Positions 1 through 8,307 of a DNA stretch of 46,589 bases are shown in pieces. The stretch's first letter is position 1, and each line of letters begins with the position of its first letter. The DNA lies in the NCBI GenBank assembly GCA_938040365.1, contig CALHXU010000076.1, positions 1-46,589 on the forward strand. The letters run 5' to 3'. The position numbers and the translations under genes are program-made. The notes under the pieces are model-generated. The model was not told the DNA's origin. It was given only the letters and a program-made list of their open reading frames with translations, and searched no databases. The DNA is from an uncultured Acidimicrobiales bacterium. Lineage in GTDB: Bacteria; Actinomycetota; Acidimicrobiia; Acidimicrobiales; SHLQ01.

Positions 1-30
1 CGAAAATGGGTGCACCGTCCGCAAGCGGCT

Positions 31-271
31 GTATTGGGCTCCGCCCAAACCCGAGTTTCTCGCCTTCGGCTCCAAACATCGCGCGTTCCAACGGATAGGC
101 CGATCCGGCTGCGCCGGTCGGCCGGACTCGGCCTCCGGCCAGCAGCCGAGGTATCGGGCTACGCCCGAACCCGAGTTCTTCGCCCAGGGGCTCAGAACAT
201 CGCGTGTTCTCACGGGTAGGCCGATCCGGCTGCGCCGGTCGGCCGGACTCGGCCTCCGGCCAGCAGCCGAG
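31..271. repeat. Two-copy tandem intergenic repeat (about 120 bp unit), hairpin-rich
   Basis: Unit 1 (31-150) and unit 2 (151-271) align end to end. Each opens with a TTGGGC/GCCCAA or TCGGGC/GCCCGA hairpin, where unit 2 changes both sides of one pair. Each closes with a nearly identical GC-rich block (from about 97 and 217) that holds a CCGGC-TGC-GCCGG inverted repeat and the core GGACTCGGCCTCCGG. The core recurs at 23005-23019, so this belongs to a dispersed family. The reading frames across it are low-complexity and have no recognisable protein, so 1-312 is treated as non-coding. A small hairpin at 278-291 (GAGCC-GTCA-GGCTC) lies just past the nrdB stop and could help end that transcript, but it has no T tract. 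Confidence 0.8.
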
Positions 272-312
272 CATCGAGAGCCGTCAGGCTCGGATTGCGA
301 CCGCTGAGTTAA

Positions 313-1410
313 CTAGAACTCATCATCGAAGCCGACGTCGCCTTCGATGCCCTTTGAGTAGGCCGATACGGTGCGCTCGAAGAAGTTCGTGAGCTCTTGG
401 ACGTCTTGAAGTTCCATGAAGTCGAAGGGGTTCTTGACGCCGTACACCGGCGTGATGCCGAGCTGTGCGAGTCGCTGGTCGGCAACGTATTGCAGGTAGA
501 TCCTGGTGTCGGCGAGGCTCATGCCCTGCACACCTTCGCTGAGCACGTCGGCTGCGAACTGGTACTCGCACTCGACCGCTTCGTCGAGCATGGCCTTGAT
601 CTGCTCTTCGAGATCAGCGTCGAAGAGGTCTGGCTCTTCTGCGCGAACGGTGTTGATTACTTCGAGGGCGAAGTTCATGTGGCAGCTCTCGTCGCGGAAC
701 ACCCAGTTGGTTCCTGCAGCGAGGCCGTTGAGCAGGCCCTTGCTCCGAAGGAAGTAGACGTAGGCGAATGCTGCGAAGAAGAACAAGCCTTCGATGCAGG
801 TCGCAAAGCAGATGAGGTTGAGCAGGAACGACTTGCGTTCTTCTTTGGTCTGGATCTGATCGAGACCCTCGATCGAGTTCATCCACTTGAAGCAGAACTC
901 GGCCTTTTGGCGGATCGACGGGATGTTCTCGACAGCTGCGAACGCCTCGGCGCGCTGGTCATGGTCGGGAATGTAGTTGTCGAGCAGCGTCAGGTAGAAC
1001 TGCACGTGAAGTGCCTCTTCGTAGAGCTGACGCGACAGGTACATGCGAGCTTCAGGAGCGTTGATGTGCTGGTAGAGGTTGAGCACGAGGTTGTTCGCAA
1101 CGATCGAATCGCCGGTCGCAAAGAACGCGACGAGGCGTTCGATCAGGTGACGCTCTGCGGGCATGAGCTTGCGATCGAGGTCGATCAGATCGTCAGAAAA
1201 GTCGATCTCGTCGACGGTCCAGGTGTTCTTGATTGCGTCTTCGTACATCCCGTAGAAGACCGGGTAACGCATTGGACGAAGCGTGAGATCAAAGCCGGGG
1301 TCGAGGATGTTCTTCGGCTTTGCGATGGTCGATGCGTCGAGCGCTGGTTCGGTCGCCTGCTGGCGCTCCGCGGAGAAGTCAGAGTGCAGAGCGTCGTCGG
1401 TGAGTGCCAT
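313..1410 (-). CDS. nrdB: Ribonucleoside-diphosphate reductase, beta (radical) subunit, class Ia
   Basis: Small subunit of aerobic ribonucleotide reductase, which supplies the tyrosyl radical used by NrdA to make dNDPs in the cytoplasm. At 365 residues it has the usual family length. The di-metal ligands are all visible: Asp101 (ATGDS), Glu132 and His135 (YEEALH), Glu207 (CIEG), Glu241 and His244 (RDESCH). The radical tyrosine is present at His+4 (Tyr139), so this is a Tyr-radical enzyme rather than a Phe-type class Ic one. The acidic C-terminus ending DDEF fits the flexible tail that docks on NrdA. It lies 75 bp downstream of nrdA on the same strand and is almost certainly co-transcribed. 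ATG start. Confidence 0.97.
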   Translation of the reverse strand: MALTDDALHSDFSAERQQATEPALDASTIAKPKNILDPGFDLTLRPMRYPVFYGMYEDAIKNTWTVDEIDFSDDLIDLDRKLMPAERHLIERLVAFFATGDSIVANNLVLNLYQHINAPEARMYLSRQLYEEALHVQFYLTLLDNYIPDHDQRAEAFAAVENIPSIRQKAEFCFKWMNSIEGLDQIQTKEERKSFLLNLICFATCIEGLFFFAAFAYVYFLRSKGLLNGLAAGTNWVFRDESCHMNFALEVINTVRAEEPDLFDADLEEQIKAMLDEAVECEYQFAADVLSEGVQGMSLADTRIYLQYVADQRLAQLGITPVYGVKNPFDFMELQDVQELTNFFERTVSAYSKGIEGDVGFDDEF

Positions 1411-1485
1411 GTTGGAAGGGTCTTTCGGGTGTTGTGTTAGAGAGGCGGGATAAATCGTTGATGAAGAGATGGTGGCGCTGCGAAC

Positions 1486-3933
1486 TCAGTCGCAGGCCTC
1501 GCAGTGCTCGGGGTTCTCGAGTGAACACGCAAGCGCTTCAGCGTCGGTGAAGGTCTTTGGTTCGCCACCAGGTGTTGGGGCTGGACCACTCGTTGTTGGC
1601 GTCGTCGTCGTCTTGTTGATGCGAGTCGCTGGACGTGAACGCAAGTAGTAGGTGGTCTTGAGACCAGATTTCCATGCGTGCATGTACATCGAGGACAGCT
1701 TGCCGATCGTTGGTGACTCCATGAAGAGGTTCAGCGACTGGCTCTGGTCGATGTATGCGCCACGGTCGGCTGCCATGTCGATGAGCGAACGCATCGGCAC
1801 TTCCCATGCCGTGCGATAGACCTCTTTCAGATCATCGGGCATGCGGTCGATGTTTTGTACCGAACCTTCGGACTGCTTGAGTGCGTTGATCATCTCGGCG
1901 TCCCACAGTCCACGAGACTGGAGGTCCTTGACGAGGTAACGGTTGATCTGCAAGAACTCACCCGAAAGCGTCTCGCGCTTAAACAGGTTCGACACCTGCG
2001 GCTCGATGCACTCGTAGCATCCCGAGATCGATGCAATGGTTGCGGTTGGCGCAATGGCGATCATCAGCGAGTTGCGAAGACCGTGTTTGCTGATGAGTTC
2101 ACGAACCTCTGCCCAGCGTTCGGTCTGGGTTGGCTCAACATCCCACAGATCGAACTGCAGGTCGCCCTTTGACACACGGGTGCGGTCGTAGGTCTCGTGT
2201 GGACCAAACTCTTCGGCGAGCTTCGCCGAGGCGGTGAGCGCGTTGAGATAGATCTCTTCAGAGATGCGTGCCGACAGGGTACGAGCTTCGTCAGAATCGA
2301 AGGGAAGGCCAAGCTTGAAGAACACGTCTTGGAGACCCATGAGGCCAAGGCCTACGGGGCGCCACTTGTTGTTCGAGTGGCTTGCTTCGTCGGTCGGATA
2401 GAAGTTGATGTCGATGACCCGGTCGAGGAACGGCATGACGTGCAGAACCGTCTCGGCCAAACGCTCGAAATCGAATGCGCCGTCTTCGACAAACTCGCCC
2501 AGGTTGACCGAGCCGAGGTTGCAGACAGCGGTCTCGTCTTGGTTCGTCACCTCGATGATCTCAGTGCAGAGGTTAGAGAGATGCACGACGTGTGCAGTGC
2601 CGTCTTCGCGGTTGTCGCCGGTCTGGTTGCACTTGTTGTTCGATGAGTCCTTGAAGGTCATCCAACCATTGCCGGTCTGGGCCAAGCTGCGCATCATTCG
2701 GCTGTAGAGGTCGCGAGCTTTGATCTGGCGCTCGTAGAGGCCTTGGCTCTCGGCCTCTTCATAGGCTGCACGGAACTCTTCGCCGTAGAGGTCGGTGAGG
2801 TGTGGGACCTTCTTTGGGTCGAACAGGCTCCACTGCCAGTCCTTATCGACGCGTTCCATGAACAGGTCTGGCACCCAGTTCGCAAGGTTTAGTCCGTGCG
2901 CACGACGCATGTGGTCGCCGGTGTTCTCTCGAAGGTCGAGGAACTCTTCGACATCTGCGTGCCAGCTCTCGAGGTAAATGCAGGCTGCACCCTTGCGTCG
3001 ACCGCCTTGGTTCACCGCAGCGACCGATGAGTCGAGGGTCTTGAGCCATGGGACGATGCCGTTGGAGAGACCGTTCGTGCCCGAGATGAGCGAACCCTTC
3101 GAGCGAATGCGGTGCCATGCAACGCCGATTCCGCCTGCGAACTTCGAGAGGCGAGCAATATCGGTGTAACGCTTGTAGATGCCTTCGAGGCTGTCGTCTG
3201 GTGAGTCGAGCAGGTAGCACGATGACATCTGCGCGTGGCGAGTGCCCGAGTTGAACAGCGTTGGGCTCGACGGCAGGTAGGCGAGGCTCGACATAAGGTC
3301 ATAGAAGCGGATGGCTTCGTCGGCGTCTTGGGAAAGGCCGCAGGCGACGCGCAAGAAGAAGTACTGCGGCGTCTCGGTTACCTTGCGGGTCTCGGGGTGG
3401 CGAAGCAGGTACCGGTCATAGACCGTGCGAAGCCCAAAGAACTCAAACTTGCGATCGCGGTCGGTGTTGATTGCGGCGTTCAGCGCCGGTGCGTTGCTCT
3501 CGACGAACTTCGCTACATCGTCGCCAATAAGGCCCGCAGCATGTCCAACTGCGATCGACTCTGAGAACCACGGAATGTTTTGGTTGCGTACCTCTTTGTC
3601 GATGTAGGTAGCGAGCAACCGGCCGGCGAGCTTTGAGTAGTTGGGCTCTTCGACGGTGAAGCCCGCTGCGGTCCGGATCGACAATTCGTCGAGCTCTCGG
3701 GTCGTTGCACCGTCGGCGAGCGCCGAGATCGTGCGGGTTGCGACTCGCATCGAGTCAACGTTGAGAAGACCTTCTGCACACCGGGCAACGGCATTGACGA
3801 TCTTGTTGAGATCGACCGGTTCGAGCGAACCGTTTCGTTTTCGCACGTGCATCCCAGAGGGAACCGACGATTCGCTCTCGTCGTTTCCAGCAGTGCTTAG
3901 CAGCGCCGTATTACCGCGTGCTTCTTCCATCAT
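1486..3933 (-). CDS. nrdA: Ribonucleoside-diphosphate reductase, alpha (catalytic) subunit
   Basis: Large subunit of class I ribonucleotide reductase, 815 residues. An N-terminal ATP-cone runs from about residue 28 (MHVRKRNG) to 118, so allosteric control of overall activity by ATP/dATP is likely. Active-site features follow: the SSCYLLD cysteine near residue 239, the radical-site NLCTEI motif near 455, the partner cysteine in AVCNLGSVNL, the TTYYLRS tyrosine pair of the radical-transfer path, and a C-terminal CxxC pair (HCEACD) that is re-reduced by thioredoxin or glutaredoxin. A Thr/Pro-rich linker precedes the CxxC tail. It is the first gene of nrdA-nrdB. The start is one of two adjacent ATG codons (3933 or 3930). 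Confidence 0.97.
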   Translation of the reverse strand: MMEEARGNTALLSTAGNDESESSVPSGMHVRKRNGSLEPVDLNKIVNAVARCAEGLLNVDSMRVATRTISALADGATTRELDELSIRTAAGFTVEEPNYSKLAGRLLATYIDKEVRNQNIPWFSESIAVGHAAGLIGDDVAKFVESNAPALNAAINTDRDRKFEFFGLRTVYDRYLLRHPETRKVTETPQYFFLRVACGLSQDADEAIRFYDLMSSLAYLPSSPTLFNSGTRHAQMSSCYLLDSPDDSLEGIYKRYTDIARLSKFAGGIGVAWHRIRSKGSLISGTNGLSNGIVPWLKTLDSSVAAVNQGGRRKGAACIYLESWHADVEEFLDLRENTGDHMRRAHGLNLANWVPDLFMERVDKDWQWSLFDPKKVPHLTDLYGEEFRAAYEEAESQGLYERQIKARDLYSRMMRSLAQTGNGWMTFKDSSNNKCNQTGDNREDGTAHVVHLSNLCTEIIEVTNQDETAVCNLGSVNLGEFVEDGAFDFERLAETVLHVMPFLDRVIDINFYPTDEASHSNNKWRPVGLGLMGLQDVFFKLGLPFDSDEARTLSARISEEIYLNALTASAKLAEEFGPHETYDRTRVSKGDLQFDLWDVEPTQTERWAEVRELISKHGLRNSLMIAIAPTATIASISGCYECIEPQVSNLFKRETLSGEFLQINRYLVKDLQSRGLWDAEMINALKQSEGSVQNIDRMPDDLKEVYRTAWEVPMRSLIDMAADRGAYIDQSQSLNLFMESPTIGKLSSMYMHAWKSGLKTTYYLRSRPATRINKTTTTPTTSGPAPTPGGEPKTFTDAEALACSLENPEHCEACD

Positions 3934-4305
3934 GTACGTCCCGTTCCACCCAGCCCAATAGCCAACACTCTTTTAGTTCATCCGAACCACGAGCGGAGCA
4001 TTAGGTTACAAGCTTGTAATTACATCGTTCAAGCCCATTTTTACGCTTCTTGACGCTCGGCCACGTTGGGTGCTCGGGCACTACCACCACCGAGAGGTGA
4101 ACAACTCCGAAACACTTAGGTCAAGCCACGTTCCGACCACAGAACGTGAAGGTTACGATTATGTTACGCATTCCTGTGTCCCAAAATGACCTAAAGAAAC
4201 GCAGAACACCGGCGCGCTCTGATCACTTGAGCAACACTGGCAACTTTGACAACATCTCACGCTCGAGAGTGACGGCGGCACCACCTTGGGTAGTTGTGCA
4301 AGTTC
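3934..4305. other. 372-bp gene-free region upstream of nrdA
   Basis: This stretch separates the nrdA start from the stop of the FAD oxidoreductase gene (transcribed the same way). It holds the candidate nrdA promoter and palindrome described separately. I see no convincing small gene, tRNA, cobalamin riboswitch or terminator with a T tract. The half closer to 4300 has only weak symmetry around a CTCGAG at 4262-4267. Confidence 0.5.
4003..4032 (-). promoter_or_regulatory. Candidate nrdAB promoter with embedded perfect palindrome
   Basis: On the minus strand a TTGAAC -35 (4032-4027) and a TAACCT -10 (4008-4003) are 18 bp apart, about 70 nt before the nrdA start. A perfect 14-bp palindrome, TTACAAGCTTGTAA (4006-4019), fills the spacer and touches the -10, a position suited to repression. 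It does not match the usual NrdR box (paired ACAC...GTGT-type boxes), so the regulator is not identified. Confidence 0.4.
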
Positions 4306-5538
4306 TTACCGTTGGTTCGCGAACTCGAGGGCCGCTCGTGCTGCTGCACGACCAGATTGGAGTGCTCCGTTAATCGATGGGTTGTATCGGTGGTCTCCTG
4401 CGACAAACACGTCGCTATCGAGGCGAGCCGTTGCCGGGACTGCCTCACCGGGCAAATGGCGCGGCTGAGCGTGGCGAATCACATCGGTGCGAAGCAACTC
4501 CCATTCGGTTACCGCACCGCCAAACCAGCCCCGAAGCTGGCTGCGAATGGCAGTCAGATCTTGCCCAGCATCAACATCGCCAGGTATCGAGACCGCCGAA
4601 AGGTGCTTGCCAGGCGGCGCGTAGCGCGGCGAAACATTCGACATAACCGCAACGTTGTTCACCGACCCTTCCCGAGTCCCGTTCAAGAACAACAACCGTT
4701 CCTCAAAGGGCGCAACATCAGAACTGAACCAATGGGTCGTGACGCTGTTCCACTCAAAGGTCGGTGTCGACGTGAGCGCAGATGAGGCGCCCATGTCGGT
4801 CGCAACGATCACCGCGTCGCTTTCGATGACCTCTCCCCCGGCGGTTTGTACCGAAGTTGCCTCGACCGAGGTGACCGGCGTCGACAACCTGACCGCGTTC
4901 GGTCCAAGTCGACCGGCCAGCTGTTTTCCGAGCTCGCCCATTCCGTTCAGCGGCACCGCGCCAAAGCCGGTTCCGAGCATGCGAAAGACAAACTCGGTAA
5001 AGCGGCTCGTGACCAACAGGTCGGGGTCCAATGTGATGCCAGCAAAAAGGGGGCGAAGGAACTGATCCACAAAATCATCGGAGAACTTCAAGTCGGCAAA
5101 GCGTGCCGCGGTGGTGCACTCAGGTTTACGCCATAGGTCATCGACCGTTCCGGCCATCACCGAGCGACGCCACTGCAACAGCCGCGTCTTGTCGATGAGC
5201 GAACCAACCGGTGCTTGAACCGTCTCGAAGAGGTCGCCCGGCCGTCGAAGCGGGTCGCCAACTCGCACACGTCCCGAATCGAGCTGCACGAACGAACCTG
5301 CGTCGAAGCGCCGCAAATCAAGGGCGTCGTAGTCGAAGACTCGCTGAGCGACTGGATAGGCCGTCAATAAGATCTGAAAGCCACGGTCGAGGAGATATCC
5401 GTCGACCTCGTCGGTGCGAACTCGTCCACCCACTCCGTCTGATTGTTCGAGGACGGTGACATCGTGTCCGCGATCGGTCAGTGTCACGGCGGCAGCCAGG
5501 CCAGCGAGGCCAGCCCCAACGACGGTGAACGTGCTCAT
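4306..5538 (-). CDS. FAD-dependent amine-oxidase-like oxidoreductase (protoporphyrinogen oxidase/phytoene desaturase superfamily)
   Basis: Flavoprotein of 410 residues. The dinucleotide-binding GxGxxG motif (GAGLAGLAAA) begins at residue 8, followed by a Glu ending beta-2 (VLEQSDGVGGRVRT) and the family GGR signature. The C-terminus has the second FAD contact (VFVAGDHRYNPSINGALQSGRAAA), as in NAD(P)/FAD amine oxidases, phytoene desaturases and HemG-like proteins. No neighbouring haem or carotenoid gene fixes the substrate, so only the superfamily is assigned. The ATG lies immediately next to the aroQ stop with no gap, so it is probably co-transcribed behind aroQ. Confidence 0.85.
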   Translation of the reverse strand: MSTFTVVGAGLAGLAAAVTLTDRGHDVTVLEQSDGVGGRVRTDEVDGYLLDRGFQILLTAYPVAQRVFDYDALDLRRFDAGSFVQLDSGRVRVGDPLRRPGDLFETVQAPVGSLIDKTRLLQWRRSVMAGTVDDLWRKPECTTAARFADLKFSDDFVDQFLRPLFAGITLDPDLLVTSRFTEFVFRMLGTGFGAVPLNGMGELGKQLAGRLGPNAVRLSTPVTSVEATSVQTAGGEVIESDAVIVATDMGASSALTSTPTFEWNSVTTHWFSSDVAPFEERLLFLNGTREGSVNNVAVMSNVSPRYAPPGKHLSAVSIPGDVDAGQDLTAIRSQLRGWFGGAVTEWELLRTDVIRHAQPRHLPGEAVPATARLDSDVFVAGDHRYNPSINGALQSGRAAARAALEFANQR

Positions 5539-6003
5539 TTAGGAATCCTTCAACGTTGAGGTCGGCGCCACATCGATGAGGTGACTGCGAAGGGCACGGT
5601 ACGCCCCCTCGTAGCTCCCCGCACCAAAACCTGCGACCGTGCCAAGGCACACCGCCGAGATGAGCGAGACATGTCGAAAGTCCTCGCGAGCAGCCGGGTT
5701 GGAGAGATGCACCTCGACCACGGGAAAGCTCACCGCGGCAACGCAGTCGCGAAGCGCAACCGACGTGTGGGTGTAACCGCCGGGGTTGAACAACGCACCA
5801 TCGGCCCAGTCGGCTGCCCCTTGGAGGTGATCGACGAGCGCCCCTTCACTATTGCTCTGATATGGCGTGATCTCATCGCCCAACTCAGCGGCGAGCGAAA
5901 CGAGGCCAGCCTCGATCTCGCTCAGCGTTGTTTGTCCATACACCTCAGGCTCTCGAGTACCGAGAAGATTGAGGTTTGGTCCGTTGAGTAGGAGAAGTCG
6001 CAC
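5539..6003 (-). CDS. aroQ: 3-dehydroquinate dehydratase, type II
   Basis: Cytoplasmic shikimate-pathway enzyme that dehydrates 3-dehydroquinate to 3-dehydroshikimate. Its 154 residues are typical for the type II dodecameric family. Catalytic and binding residues are in place: Arg17 and Tyr22 on the lid loop (GTREPEVYG), Asn73 and His79 (FNPGGYTH), His99 (VEVHLSN), and Arg110 (REDFRH). No other shikimate gene is nearby. The start is GTG at 6003 with no clear Shine-Dalgarno. It lies 93 bp past the wzt stop and is followed without a gap by the FAD oxidoreductase. Confidence 0.96.
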   Translation of the reverse strand: MRLLLLNGPNLNLLGTREPEVYGQTTLSEIEAGLVSLAAELGDEITPYQSNSEGALVDHLQGAADWADGALFNPGGYTHTSVALRDCVAAVSFPVVEVHLSNPAAREDFRHVSLISAVCLGTVAGFGAGSYEGAYRALRSHLIDVAPTSTLKDS

Positions 6004-6096
6004 GGGGACAGCTTACAAAGCAGCGGCCTCTGACGAAGCGCCTCACAACTGGTTTCCGCCTTCGACCGACTGTGAATTTGCCCGATGCTGTGGTGG

Positions 6097-7413
6097 CTAC
6101 GCGTGCTCGTCGGCCCTGGTCCAGTCGGCCAGCATTGGACTAAACGGCACCTCATCTTCGGGAGGCCAACGAACCTTCAGGCTGTGGTGTGCCGAAGCGA
6201 CGACGTTGCCGGCCGAGAGCAAATCGACCCGTAGGTTGTACAGCCCCGCCGACAATTTCAGTGCCTCCATCGTTGCCTCGATCGGCGAATCCAAGCCAAC
6301 GGCCTCGATTGGACCCGAGTCGAAGCCAAGTCCGGTCTCGCGACCCTTCACGGTCAAGACCCGAACCTCGACCGAGGGTTGAACAAGCTCTTGGTCCGGG
6401 CTGATTCGAAGCGTGAGCTTTGCTGGCTTGCCGGTGGTGAGATCTGGGGTCTCAACGCCGGTCAGTTTCAGTTCGTCAAACCACCCGGCGTGTAGGTCGC
6501 CGAGGGTAAGGCGTTCGGCGACCTCCTCGCGCTCAGCGGCGACCTTGGCAGCAGCGGCTTTCCGCTGCGCAACGGCTTGCTTCTTCGCTGCCTGCTTCTT
6601 TGCTGCCTGCTTCTTTGCCGCCTGCTTTGGAACCGGACCTCCACCAATCCGCCGGCCCGACCGATCGATGTTGCAGTGCTCGGTGTATTCGGCAATCACG
6701 TCGGCAGGGTCGCCAAGGCGACGAGTGCGTCCATGGTGCAACCACAGAATCTGGTCGCAGTTCTGCTGCAGCATCGGAAGGCTATGTGACACCTGGACGA
6801 TGGTCGCGCCGTTCTCGCGAAGCTCATTCATGCGTCGAACGCCGTGTTCTTTGAACGCGATGTCGCCAACCGCGGTGATTTCATCGGCGAGCAAAATCTC
6901 GGGTTGCATTTGCACCGAAACCGCAAAGCCCAGCCTCGCCCGCATGCCACTTGAGTAAGTCTCGATCGGTGCGTCGATAAACGAACCAATGTCGGCCATA
7001 TCGACGATGTCGTCCATCACCTCGTCCATGTAGTCGCGGCTCAGCCCAACCACCGCGCCATTCATGTAGATGTTCTCCCGGCCGGTGAGCTCGCCATGGA
7101 AGCCCGCCCCCAATTCGAGCAACGCGGTGATACGACCTCGCACAAGTATTTGGCCGGTCGTTGGGCGGTAAACGCCACAGAGCGCTCGCAACAAGGTCGA
7201 CTTCCCTGACCCGTTTCGTCCAATGATGCCGAGCATCGACCCGCGGGGCACCGTGACCGAAACGTCTTCGAAGGCCCAGAACTCTTCCTTGTTTCGATCG
7301 CTCGTGCCGGTAAGACGTTCTTTCAAACTGCTGCTGCGACGGCCGAGAAGAAACTTCTTTGAGATGTTCTCTGCACGAATTGCAAAGTCATCGACGTCGC
7401 GGAAACTCGACAC
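6097..7413 (-). CDS. wzt: Polysaccharide ABC exporter, ATP-binding subunit (Wzt/TagH type) with C-terminal cargo-like domain
   Basis: ATPase of 438 residues that would power export of a polysaccharide across the inner membrane together with the Wzm-like permease. The N-terminal nucleotide-binding domain (about 1-245) shows Walker A (GRNGSGKST), the signature YSSGMRARLGFA and Walker B (ILLADEI). A Lys/Ala/Gln-rich linker with repeated KQAAK units (about residues 260-290) leads to a C-terminal beta-rich domain of about 130 residues. That domain resembles the Wzt carbohydrate-binding domain, which in known systems reads the glycan end (family knowledge; ligand unknown here). The start is GTG directly after the wzm TAG stop with no gap, so the two are translationally linked. 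Confidence 0.92.
   Translation of the reverse strand: MSSFRDVDDFAIRAENISKKFLLGRRSSSLKERLTGTSDRNKEEFWAFEDVSVTVPRGSMLGIIGRNGSGKSTLLRALCGVYRPTTGQILVRGRITALLELGAGFHGELTGRENIYMNGAVVGLSRDYMDEVMDDIVDMADIGSFIDAPIETYSSGMRARLGFAVSVQMQPEILLADEITAVGDIAFKEHGVRRMNELRENGATIVQVSHSLPMLQQNCDQILWLHHGRTRRLGDPADVIAEYTEHCNIDRSGRRIGGGPVPKQAAKKQAAKKQAAKKQAVAQRKAAAAKVAAEREEVAERLTLGDLHAGWFDELKLTGVETPDLTTGKPAKLTLRISPDQELVQPSVEVRVLTVKGRETGLGFDSGPIEAVGLDSPIEATMEALKLSAGLYNLRVDLLSAGNVVASAHHSLKVRWPPEDEVPFSPMLADWTRADEHA
6575..6627 (-). repeat. 15-bp in-frame repeat coding the KQAAK linker of Wzt
   Basis: About three and a half near-identical 15-bp units encode KKQAA repeats joining the ATPase and C-terminal domains. The copies are close to identical at DNA level, which suggests recent expansion by slippage and possible length variation between strains. 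Confidence 0.7.
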
Positions 7414-8307
7414 CTACAGACCCTCAGCAACGTCGGCCGACGACCGAGCAAAGATCGCCCAGCCAGCAATGAGAATCGCAACCGACACAACGGACAGGTA
7501 CACCCAATCGATCAGCGGCGGCCAGCGCATAAACAAGATCCCGTCACGTCCGAAGCCGATCACCTTTGCGAGCGGGTTCGACGTCACGATCGGTTCGATC
7601 CAGGGAAAGCTGCCGAAACGCCCGGCCGCTTGCTGGACCGGCCAGATGATCGGAAGTAGGTAAAAGCCGAGACGGAGCGCAATCGCATAGAGGTAACCAA
7701 TGTCTTTGTATTTGCTGTTCACGACCGAAAGCGCAAGCCCGACACCGAGGCCCATGCACGCAGCGAAGAGCGATGCGGGAATCAAGACCACTGCGTGAAT
7801 AGAGATGTGCCCCCAAACCGCAAAGAAGGCAACGACGACGCCGATCAGGATAGAAGCTTCGACCATCGTGCTGAGGCCGGTGGAAAGCGCTGCTGCCACC
7901 GGCGGGAAGTACAGCTTTCGGCGGAGGCGCACCGTGGCCATGAAGTTGTTGAGGATCTTCGCTGAGACCGTCCGGAAAAACCCGAAGATGGCAATGCCCG
8001 AGATCAGGAAGTGTGCAAACGAATTGAACCCGTTCGGCGCATCGGGCACCGTTCGCGACACGTTGAGCAAAACGCCGAAGATGAACGAATAGATCGCCAC
8101 TTCTGCGATCGGATTCAGAAGCGACCACATCCAACCGAGGTAGCTGCGCGTGTACGTCGTCCGAAGGTCCCGCTTTGTCATGTACGAAATGAATCCGCGG
8201 TACTCCCACGCCTCGCGCGCAGACGCGCGAACCGTCGTGTGGGCAGAGTCCGACGAGAAGACTTTGACGTCGTCGAACGAACCGGCTGAATCTTCGTATG
8301 TGGTCAC
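7414..8307 (-). CDS. wzm: Polysaccharide ABC exporter, permease subunit (Wzm/TagG type)
   Basis: ABC-2 type permease of 297 residues. The amphipathic entry KRDLRTTYTRSYLGWMWSLLNP, typical of Wzm/TagG proteins, sits near residue 40, followed by about six hydrophobic membrane segments. With the adjacent Wzt-like ATPase it should export an undecaprenyl-linked glycan across the cytoplasmic membrane. A longer reading frame could begin at TTG 8313, but the GTG at 8307 is preferred because it overlaps the TGA stop of the asparaginase gene as GTGA, a common coupling arrangement. No glycan-assembly genes are directly adjacent; the EPS operon lies about 15 kb away. Confidence 0.92.
   Translation of the reverse strand: MTTYEDSAGSFDDVKVFSSDSAHTTVRASAREAWEYRGFISYMTKRDLRTTYTRSYLGWMWSLLNPIAEVAIYSFIFGVLLNVSRTVPDAPNGFNSFAHFLISGIAIFGFFRTVSAKILNNFMATVRLRRKLYFPPVAAALSTGLSTMVEASILIGVVVAFFAVWGHISIHAVVLIPASLFAACMGLGVGLALSVVNSKYKDIGYLYAIALRLGFYLLPIIWPVQQAAGRFGSFPWIEPIVTSNPLAKVIGFGRDGILFMRWPPLIDWVYLSVVSVAILIAGWAIFARSSADVAEGL

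Noticed and set aside
10-392. Short plus-strand frames at the window start
   Set aside because: They run through the tandem repeat, are Arg/Ser-rich and overlap nrdB; no ribosome-binding site or domain.
397-1440. 347-codon plus-strand frame opposite nrdB
   Set aside because: NrdB on the other strand has every catalytic residue. The antisense product is low-complexity Val/Glu/Arg-rich.
4006-4019. NrdR box
   Set aside because: The palindrome lacks the ACAC...GTGT form and the usual second copy about 31 bp away.
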